A stretch of 5,479 nucleotides of DNA from Thermoflexales bacterium (GTDB taxonomy: Bacteria; Chloroflexota; Anaerolineae; B4-G1; SLSP01): NCBI GenBank assembly GCA_007130345.1, contig SLSP01000050.1, forward strand, positions 1-5,479. The letters run 5' to 3'. Each line of letters opens with the position of its first letter. The stretch's first letter is position 1. Shown here piece by piece: positions 1 through 5,335 of this stretch. The notes under the pieces were generated by a model. The model had not been told where the DNA came from and ran no database searches. It saw only the letters and a list, made by a program, of their open reading frames with translations. The position numbers were made by a program, and so were the translations under genes.

Positions 1-174
1 GTGCCGATGGCAGAATCCGCCGATCTCACCACAGTGCGCCAGCCCTCGCTGGAAATGGGGCATCAGGCCGCGCGCTTGCTCTTCGAGTTGATTCAGGAAC
101 GGACGCCGCCTATATCGGCGGTGGTGTTGCCCACGGAGTTGATCGTCCGTGCTTCGACAGGATTTGCCCTGTAG
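1..174 (+). CDS. LacI-family transcriptional regulator, C-terminal end (partial)
   Basis: The frame is open from the first base to a TAG at 172-174, giving 57 residues with no start in view, so the gene begins upstream of the window. The peptide has the typical end of LacI/GalR-type sugar-responsive repressors: LTTVRQPSLEMGHQAARLL, then a variable stretch, then VVLPTELIVRAST. In this family that region belongs to the periplasmic-binding-protein-like effector domain, and the conserved 'L.ELIVR.S' strand closes the protein. The DNA-binding helix-turn-helix is not visible. It lies directly upstream of, and in the same direction as, a sugar-type ABC transporter operon, so local control of that operon is a reasonable inference. 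I could not find a convincing LacI-type operator palindrome in the gap that follows. Family assignment is fairly sure; effector and target are unknown. Confidence 0.85.
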   Translation: MPMAESADLTTVRQPSLEMGHQAARLLFELIQERTPPISAVVLPTELIVRASTGFAL

Positions 175-185
175 GGGCTTTTTTT
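166..185 (+). terminator. Weak terminator-like hairpin at the end of the regulator gene
   Basis: GCCC (166-169) can pair with GGGC (175-178) around a 5-nt loop that includes the regulator's stop codon, and seven T residues follow at 179-185. The stem is only 4 bp (5 with a T-G pair), so termination would be weak or absent. Its position at the gene end is what makes it worth listing. Confidence 0.35.
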
Positions 186-281
186 CAGGGGAGTCTGTTT
201 AACATCTGAGAAGGAGGTGTACTGAGACCCTGGCTATATGACGAGAGTATCCCATATCAAAACTACCTAAATCAACCAAAT

Positions 282-286
282 GGAGG
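282..286 (+). promoter_or_regulatory. Ribosome binding site deciding the binding-protein start
   Basis: GGAGG lies 0, 3 and 6 nt before three consecutive in-frame ATG codons at 287, 290 and 293. Only the third has normal spacing, so translation most likely starts at 293. Confidence 0.75.
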
Positions 287-292
287 ATGATG

Positions 293-1657
293 ATGAAAAA
301 GACGTGGTTTATGTTCATAGCGCTGGTGCTGCTATTGAGCTTTGGGATGATCAGTTGCGCCGGCGAAGCCGAAATCGTCGAGCGCATCGTGGAACGCACC
401 GTCGAGGTGGAAGTAGAACGCACCGTCGAGGTCGAGGTGGAGCGCACCGTCGAAGTCGAGGTGGAACGCTTGACCGACCGGCGCGTGCTGATCTACAACT
501 CCTACATGAGCGATCCCTCCGTGCGCGAGGCCGATGAGGCGCTGGTGGCGATGTTCCAGGAGATGCACCCGGAGATTCGGATACAACACAGCACGGTGGC
601 GCACGAGGATTTCAAGCACGCCATCCGCGCGTATCTGACCGCTTCGACGCCGCCGGACGTGATGACCTGGTTCGCCGGGAACCGCGCGCGCTTCTTCACC
701 GAGCGCGGCTTGATTATGGACATCAGCGATGTGTGGGAGGCCGAGGGCTGGAATGAGGACTATCCCGCCGGCTTCCGGGCGATGAGCACGACGGACGGCA
801 AGCAGTACTTCTTGCCCACAAGCTGGTACTGGTGGGCCGTCTACTACCGCACCGACATCTTCGACGATCACGGGCTGCAACCGCCGGAGACCTGGGAAGA
901 GTTCCTGGAGGTCTGCGAGACCCTCAAGGCCAACGGGATTACGCCCATCACCATCGGGACGCGCTACCGCTGGACGACCGCCGCCTGGTTTGACTATCTC
1001 AACATGCGCGTCAACGGGCCGGAGTTCCACATCAACTTGATGATGGGCGAGGAAAGCTACGAAGATCCCCGCGTGCTCAGGGTTTTCACCGACTACTGGG
1101 CGCCCCTCATCGAGAACGGGTACTTCATCGATCACCCCGCCGCCTATACCTGGTCAGAAGCGCTGCAATTCATGAGCAACGGCGAGGCCGCGATGTACCT
1201 GATGGGCGACTTCCTCCGTGACGTGTACCCCCAGGATGAGGTGGATCTGATCGACTTCTTCCGCTTCCCCATCATCGATCCCGATGTCCCCATCGGCGAG
1301 GACGCGCCCACGGACGGGTTCTTCATCGCTGCCGATTCGCGCAATCCAGAGGACGCCAAGAAGTTCCTGGCCTTCCTCGGTTCGGTGGAAGCGCAGCAGT
1401 ATCTCGCCGACAATCTGGGCCGCCTGCCCACCCACCTGGGCGTGGACATGTCCAACTTCACGGATATGCAGCGCAAAGGGCTGGAGTTGATCCAGGGCGC
1501 GGACTTCGTGGCGCAGTTCTACGACCGCGATACCACTGAGGAAATGGCCGATGTGGGAATGAACGGCTTTATGGAGTTCTGGGACAACCCCGGCAACATC
1601 GAGTCCATTCTCGCGCAGTTAGAGTTCGCCCGCGAGGATCTGTTCGCCGAGGACTAG
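293..1657 (+). CDS. ABC transporter solute-binding lipoprotein, family 1 (carbohydrate type)
   Basis: This is the extracellular solute-binding component of a CUT1-type ABC importer, expected to be lipid-anchored outside the membrane and to deliver a sugar or sugar-like ligand to the permeases. From ATG 293 the protein is 454 aa, a normal length for the family. Residue numbers here count from the upstream ATG at 287. A signal peptide (KKTWF, then a hydrophobic run) ends at Cys24 in the sequence GMISC. The lipobox is slightly unusual, with Met at -3. Residues 27-61 are a Glu/Val-rich linker with three exact copies of RTVEVEVE. The globular domain follows from about residue 66 (RVLIYNSY) and includes PPDVMTWFAGNRARFF, a family 1-like N-lobe element. 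The C-terminal lobe includes GEAAMYLMGDF and ADSRNPEDAKKFLAFLGS, both typical of these proteins. The many Trp and Tyr residues suit carbohydrate binding, but the ligand cannot be read from the sequence. It is first in the operon, followed by two matching permeases. Confidence 0.93.
   Translation: MKKTWFMFIALVLLLSFGMISCAGEAEIVERIVERTVEVEVERTVEVEVERTVEVEVERLTDRRVLIYNSYMSDPSVREADEALVAMFQEMHPEIRIQHSTVAHEDFKHAIRAYLTASTPPDVMTWFAGNRARFFTERGLIMDISDVWEAEGWNEDYPAGFRAMSTTDGKQYFLPTSWYWWAVYYRTDIFDDHGLQPPETWEEFLEVCETLKANGITPITIGTRYRWTTAAWFDYLNMRVNGPEFHINLMMGEESYEDPRVLRVFTDYWAPLIENGYFIDHPAAYTWSEALQFMSNGEAAMYLMGDFLRDVYPQDEVDLIDFFRFPIIDPDVPIGEDAPTDGFFIAADSRNPEDAKKFLAFLGSVEAQQYLADNLGRLPTHLGVDMSNFTDMQRKGLELIQGADFVAQFYDRDTTEEMADVGMNGFMEFWDNPGNIESILAQLEFAREDLFAED
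395..466 (+). repeat. Three in-frame 24-bp tandem repeats encoding RTVEVEVE
   Basis: Units are at 395-418, 419-442 and 443-466. The encoded octapeptide is identical in all three, while the DNA differs at synonymous third positions (GAG/GAA, GTC/GTG/GTA). Partial units (ERIVER) precede it. Odd positions carry Arg or Val and even positions Thr or Glu, so an extended chain would have one apolar/basic and one acidic face. It sits between the lipidated cysteine and the ligand-binding domain and probably acts as a spacer from the membrane. Retention of the peptide despite silent changes suggests selection on the protein. Confidence 0.9.
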
Positions 1658-1673
1658 GCTATCACCAATCACA

Positions 1674-1708
1674 TAGACCTGTCAGGTTTCTAAAACCTGA
1701 CAGGTCTA
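1674..1708. repeat. Perfect palindrome (16-bp stem, 3-nt loop) between binding-protein and permease genes
   Basis: The left arm 1674-1689 (TAGACCTGTCAGGTTT) pairs without a mismatch with the right arm 1693-1708 around loop CTA at 1690-1692. No T-run follows on the + strand, so it does not look like an intrinsic terminator. It lies in the 80-nt gap after the binding-protein gene. In operons of this layout, a stem-loop there is known to protect the upstream message or cause partial termination, giving more binding protein than permease; the malE-malF REP of Escherichia coli is the classic case. I recall similar AGACCTGTCAGGT palindromes as dispersed repeats in several bacterial genomes, so this may be a mobile or REP-like copy. 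That part is unverified. Confidence 0.9.
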
Positions 1709-1737
1709 AAAATTATAGCTTATTTTGTGGAGGTATG

Positions 1738-2697
1738 ATGGGTAAAGATATATCAATGCGCGCATTGAAGAGGACGCGAGCGTTGCCTGGTGGAGGAAAG
1801 TTTTCGTGGTACAAACTGGGCAATACCCTCACCCCGTATCTCTTCTTGCTGATCCCGCTGATCCTGTATCTGATTTGGGTCATCGGGCCGATGTTATACA
1901 CGTTTTATCTGAGCTTGACCCGCTGGGATGGCATGACGCCGCCCGTTTTCTACTCCGCCAATCCCTTGCGCAATTATCAACGCCTCTTCCGCGATCCGGT
2001 CTTCGCCATCTCCCTGAGAAACAACCTGCGCTGGATGATCAGCTTCATCACCATCCCGGTGGTGATGGGGTTGGCGCTGGCGATGGCCCTCAACCGCTCC
2101 CTCCCCGGCGCGAAGTTCATCAAGGCCAGTTTCTACTCGCCGATGGTGCTTTCGCTCGTGGTCTGCGGCCTGATCTGGTCGTGGATGTACCACCCGGCGC
2201 GGGGCCTGATCAACGAGGTGTTGCGCTTCCTCACCAACAATCCCAACTTGACTATCGGCTGGCTCAGTGATAGCCAGTTGGTGATGTGGGCCATCATCGC
2301 GGTGGCCGTCTGGCGCCAGGTGGGCTACGTGATGGTGCTCTACCTGGCGGGCTTGCAGGGCATCGACCCCGGCCTGATCGACGCGACGAAGGTGGATGGC
2401 GCCAACGGTTGGCAGACCTTCCGCCACGTCATCTTCCCGCTGCTCGGCCCGGTCACGGTGATCGTGGTGGTCATCAGCATCATCGACTCGCTGCGCGCCT
2501 TCGACCTGGTCTCGGTGATGACACGCGGTGGCCCGTACAACTCCTCCAGCGTGCTGGCGAACTACATGTACATCCAGGCGTTCAACAACTATCGGATGGG
2601 CTACAGTTCGGCCATCGCCGTGGTGCTCTTCCTCATCAGCCTGGTCTTCATCTTCATCTACCTGTGGCACATTCTACAGGACGAGCTGGAGTATTAG
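1738..2697 (+). CDS. Carbohydrate ABC transporter permease, MalF/UgpA type
   Basis: This is one of two membrane subunits of a CUT1 importer. GGAGG at 1729-1733 is 1 nt from ATG 1735 but 4 nt from ATG 1738, so 1738 is preferred; this gives 319 aa, normal for the family. Residues below count from 1735. Hydrophobic segments lie at about 34-60, 100-120, 133-151, 182-206, 236-258 and 290-314, fitting six helices. The cytoplasmic ATPase-contacting EAA loop is at 216-236: DATKVDGANGWQTF, then IFP. It has Asp-Ala-Thr in place of Glu-Ala-Ala but keeps the key Gly222 and Pro235. GGPYNSSSVLANYMY (265-279), near the last helix, is a strong MalF-type signature. It is followed 8 nt later by the second permease, whose Shine-Dalgarno overlaps this gene's stop, so the two are probably translationally coupled. 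Substrate is not identifiable. Confidence 0.94.
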   Translation: MGKDISMRALKRTRALPGGGKFSWYKLGNTLTPYLFLLIPLILYLIWVIGPMLYTFYLSLTRWDGMTPPVFYSANPLRNYQRLFRDPVFAISLRNNLRWMISFITIPVVMGLALAMALNRSLPGAKFIKASFYSPMVLSLVVCGLIWSWMYHPARGLINEVLRFLTNNPNLTIGWLSDSQLVMWAIIAVAVWRQVGYVMVLYLAGLQGIDPGLIDATKVDGANGWQTFRHVIFPLLGPVTVIVVVISIIDSLRAFDLVSVMTRGGPYNSSSVLANYMYIQAFNNYRMGYSSAIAVVLFLISLVFIFIYLWHILQDELEY

Positions 2698-2705
2698 GAG
2701 GCGAT

Positions 2706-3545
2706 ATGTCAACCAAACAATTCTTCCGGTCGCCGTGGCGCGTTCTCGGCTTTATCGTGCTAGTTATCCTGATGCTGATGTGGCTGGTGCCCTTTTTCAG
2801 CGCGTTAATGACCGCCGTCCGCACCAACGAGGACATTATGCGGCGCGGCTTCTGGGCGCTGCCCAACGAGATCACGCTGGAAAACTTCCGGGTGGCCTGG
2901 GATCGCGGCAACCTCAAGCGCTACATCCCCAACAGCTTCATCATCACCATCCCCGCGCTGGTGGGGACGCTCTTCCTCTCATCGCTCTCGGCCTACGCGC
3001 TGGCCCGCTTCCGCTTCAAGGGCAACCGCTTCATCCTCTTCCTCTACGTGGGCGGGATGATGCTGCCCTTCCAGGTGTTGATGATGCCCGTCTTCCGCCT
3101 GACGGACGCGCTCGGCCTGTATAATACCCATTTGGGCATCATCCTGTTCCACACGGCGTTCCAGTTGGGCTTCTGCACCTTCTTGCTGCGCAACTATATG
3201 CGCACTGTGCCCAACGAAATCCTGGAGGCGGCCCGCATCGATGGGTGCAGCGAGTTCCGTATCTGGTGGCAGATTATGATGCCGCTGACGGTTCCCGCGC
3301 TGGCCGCGCTCGCCACGCTGGAATTCACGTGGATTTTCAACGATTATCTCTGGGCTATCGTCCTCTTGCAGGATGACAACCTCAAGCCGGTGACGGCGGG
3401 CCTGGCGACCTTGCAAGGGCAATACGTGATGGACTGGACGGTCATCGTGGCCGGCGCGCTCATCGCCACCGTGCCCACCGTGATTCTCTTCATCTTCCTA
3501 CAACGCTACTTCATCGAGGGCCTGACCCTGGGCGCGACGAAGTAA
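2706..3545 (+). CDS. Carbohydrate ABC transporter permease, MalG/UgpE type
   Basis: This is the second membrane subunit of the importer, 279 aa, the usual family length. AGGAGG at 2696-2701 overlaps the previous stop codon and lies 4 nt before ATG 2706, which fixes the start. The frame is open further upstream (to 2286), but that part lies inside the first permease. An N-terminal helix (about 12-35) is followed by a MalG-like region, TLENFRVAW (57-65), then SFIITIPALVGTLFLSSLSAYALARFRFKG (77-106 region), which is highly characteristic. The EAA loop is canonical at 174-193: EAARIDGCSEF, then MMP. Further helices lie at about 109-130, 142-162, 196-221 and 245-267, and the end QRYFIEGLTLGATK is the classic MalG-type C-terminus (QRYF..GLT.GAVK). 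No ATP-binding subunit gene accompanies the pair. The next gene starts 23 nt downstream. Confidence 0.95.
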   Translation: MSTKQFFRSPWRVLGFIVLVILMLMWLVPFFSALMTAVRTNEDIMRRGFWALPNEITLENFRVAWDRGNLKRYIPNSFIITIPALVGTLFLSSLSAYALARFRFKGNRFILFLYVGGMMLPFQVLMMPVFRLTDALGLYNTHLGIILFHTAFQLGFCTFLLRNYMRTVPNEILEAARIDGCSEFRIWWQIMMPLTVPALAALATLEFTWIFNDYLWAIVLLQDDNLKPVTAGLATLQGQYVMDWTVIVAGALIATVPTVILFIFLQRYFIEGLTLGATK

Positions 3546-3568
3546 CTTCCCGACGGAGCTAATACCCT

Positions 3569-5131
3569 ATGAAGAAAGAAAACGGACGATATACCCTCTA
3601 CGGCAATCCCATCACCGCCACGCAGTCGAAGAAGACCGACCGCTGGCAGGCGATGCTCGCCAAGAAGTTCGGCTATGATCCCCACGAGACCTACACGTTG
3701 AGCGTTCACGATAACCCCTACCTGGGCGATGTGTTCGGCCTGAAGGACATCCTGCGCGACGGCGACGGCGCGCCCGTGCAGAACGACGGCCAGCACGTCA
3801 TTTGCAGCACCATTCGGATGGGCTTCGGGCACTATCGCATTGCGATGGCGGGCGCGTCCTGCACGCGCGCGCTCGGCTACACCCCGCTCTGGCTGGACTT
3901 GCTCGCCATCCCCGGCATCACCACCGACGTGATCAACTGGTGCAACACCTGGTACAGCCGGTGGTCGCGCCTCTCGCAGCGCAGCGAACTGTTCAACAAA
4001 TACGTCTGGGAATCGGTCACGACCGGCGAGCGGACGCTGCCCGGCCTCTGGCTGTTCCTCAACGCGTGGATTGTGGGGTGGCCCTGGCGTTTCCTCAAGA
4101 CCAACGTGAAAGACTACAAGATGAGCGAACTGTTCCGCAACCTGTACGCCACGCTGCCCCCGGAGATGCCCACGCTCACCTCGCACATGTGGAATTGCAT
4201 GGGCGCGGTGGCGGGCGGGATGACCAACGTGGTGGATATGATGTTCGACAACTGGCCGATGGCGTTCCAGTTGACCGAGGGCGCGAAGCACGCCGTCCAA
4301 TCGCCCTCCGGCTACTACGGATTCCGCGTGCTGCGCGGCTTCGACGCCTCCGGCAAGGTGATGGAGCCGCTGCCGCCGGACGCTCTCTACTACACCGGCC
4401 ACCACATCGACCACGAGCTTGTCGAGAACATCGAGGGCGATTGCGCGGCGCGGCTCCGGCGAATGCGCGCGGGCGAACCGCGCCGCTTCCTGGTGACGAT
4501 GGGGGGCGCGGGCGCGCAACGCGAGCTGTTCAAGGCCATCATCGAGCACTGCATCCCGCTGGTGCAGCAGGACAAGGTGACGCTCTTCGTCAACCTGGGC
4601 GATCACGCCGACAACTGGACGTGGCTGGAAGCGGAGCTGGCTCCGTACAAAGACCTGCTCCACACGCACTTCACCTGGGACGAGACCCGCGCCTACGCCG
4701 ACGAAATCCGCGCGGGCGCGGCGCGCGGGCTGCACATCTTCCTGTTCGACAACACCTTCCACGCCGTCTACGCCTCCAACTACCTGATGCGCGTCATCGA
4801 CGTGATGATCACCAAGCCGAGCGAACTGGCCTTCTACCCCGTGCCCAAAATCTTCAACAAGCGCGTGGGCGGCCACGAGATGTGGGGCGCGATTCGCGGG
4901 GCCGAGTTGGGTGACGGCACCGTCGAAGTGCGCACCATCCCCCAGACGCTCCAGGCCATTGACCTGCTGACCCACGACGAAGACTTGCTGACGCTATATT
5001 GCGATTGCATCGTCAAGAACAAGCGCATCGGCGTGTACGACGGCGGGTATCAGAGCGTGGCCCTCGCCACCGGCGGCACCTTCACCCGCGACCCCGCCAC
5101 CGGCGAGATGACCTTCACGCGCCCGGCCTGA
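3569..5131 (+). CDS. Uncharacterised GT-B-like protein (possible glycosyltransferase or phosphorylase) linked to sugar uptake
   Basis: This is a 520-aa protein without signal peptide, so probably cytoplasmic. I do not recognise a named family. Features suggest two Rossmann-type halves as in GT-B enzymes. In the first half, HVICSTIRMGFGHYRIAMAG (76-95) followed by ALGYTPLWLDL (101-111) resembles the N-terminal glycine/histidine acceptor loop of MurG/MGDG-synthase-like (GT28) proteins. In the second half, RRFLVTMGGAGAQRELFKAI (305-324) resembles the strand-plus-glycine-loop opening the donor domain. DVMITKPSELAFYPVPK (411-427) and RVGGHEMWGAIRGAELGDGT (432-451) fall where GT28 proteins carry the 'KPGG' donor-site region, here replaced by KPSEL. 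The central part (about 120-240) is rich in Trp, Met and aromatics (WPWRF, HMWNCMG, DNWPMAF) and could hold an insertion. The start has only a weak site (GGAG, 10 nt upstream). It is last in the operon, 23 nt after the permease and directly before the terminator, so a role on the imported sugar is inferred. Whether it transfers or cleaves is unknown. Confidence 0.85.
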   Translation: MKKENGRYTLYGNPITATQSKKTDRWQAMLAKKFGYDPHETYTLSVHDNPYLGDVFGLKDILRDGDGAPVQNDGQHVICSTIRMGFGHYRIAMAGASCTRALGYTPLWLDLLAIPGITTDVINWCNTWYSRWSRLSQRSELFNKYVWESVTTGERTLPGLWLFLNAWIVGWPWRFLKTNVKDYKMSELFRNLYATLPPEMPTLTSHMWNCMGAVAGGMTNVVDMMFDNWPMAFQLTEGAKHAVQSPSGYYGFRVLRGFDASGKVMEPLPPDALYYTGHHIDHELVENIEGDCAARLRRMRAGEPRRFLVTMGGAGAQRELFKAIIEHCIPLVQQDKVTLFVNLGDHADNWTWLEAELAPYKDLLHTHFTWDETRAYADEIRAGAARGLHIFLFDNTFHAVYASNYLMRVIDVMITKPSELAFYPVPKIFNKRVGGHEMWGAIRGAELGDGTVEVRTIPQTLQAIDLLTHDEDLLTLYCDCIVKNKRIGVYDGGYQSVALATGGTFTRDPATGEMTFTRPA

Positions 5132-5150
5132 GCGCGTCCGGCAGACGAGA

Positions 5151-5187
5151 CAGCCCCCCGCAAGGATTTGCGGGGGGCTGCTTTTTT
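5151..5187 (+). terminator. Strong intrinsic terminator of the transporter operon
   Basis: A 13-bp perfect stem pairs 5151-5163 with 5168-5180 around a GGAT loop and includes six consecutive C-G pairs. After C5181 come six T residues (5182-5187). It lies 19 nt after the stop codon of the GT-B-like gene. The stem size and T-run make this a textbook Rho-independent terminator that closes the operon. Confidence 0.96.
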
Positions 5188-5193
5188 AGGCGA

Positions 5194-5221
5194 TTGACAT
5201 GGTCGGGAAGCAGACTATAGT
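5194..5221 (+). promoter_or_regulatory. Near-consensus sigma70-type promoter
   Basis: A perfect -35 box TTGACA (5194-5199) and a -10 box TATAGT (5216-5221, 5 of 6 to consensus) are separated by 16 nt. Transcription would begin near 5228. It lies 6 nt after the terminator's T-run and reads into a region without a convincing protein gene but dense in hairpins. This is the best promoter-like sequence I found in the window. Function is predicted from the boxes only. Confidence 0.65.
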
Positions 5222-5335
5222 TTGTGAGGAAGAGCTTATACTTACAGACTTGAAAGAAAAGGCCAGCGTTACTTGGCGATGCAGCCTGGGGTATTGAGCG
5301 GGATTTCACGGTTGCGGGGGGCTCGCAATGTTGAA

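Noticed and set aside
191..240. Sigma70 promoter for the operon (TTAACA at 199, TATATG at 235)
   Set aside because: The boxes are 30 nt apart, far from the 16-18 nt needed, and no better-spaced pair was found in the gap.
236..257. ATATG/CATAT inverted repeat as a LacI-type operator
   Set aside because: It has only 5-bp arms with a 12-nt spacer and lacks the central CG palindrome usual for LacI-family operators, so it is compatible with chance.
280..537. An 85-codon + strand frame starting just before the lipoprotein gene
   Set aside because: It overlaps the lipoprotein gene out of frame, and its Arg/His/Gly-rich translation is an artefact of the repeat region read in another frame.
2286..2705. 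Upstream extension of the second permease frame
   Set aside because: It lies out of frame inside the first permease, its translation is Arg/Gly/Pro/His-rich nonsense, and the well-placed ribosome site at 2696-2701 fixes the start at 2706.
3506..4975. A 489-codon open frame on the minus strand opposite the GT-B-like gene
   Set aside because: Its translation is low-complexity (His, Val, Gly, Arg, Ala) with no family-like motifs, as expected for the antisense of a gene with strong GC bias at third codon positions. The + strand product has coherent domains and a ribosome site.
5199..5297. A 32-codon ORF starting at ATG 5199
   Set aside because: It begins inside the predicted promoter, has no ribosome binding site, and shows no recognisable similarity.
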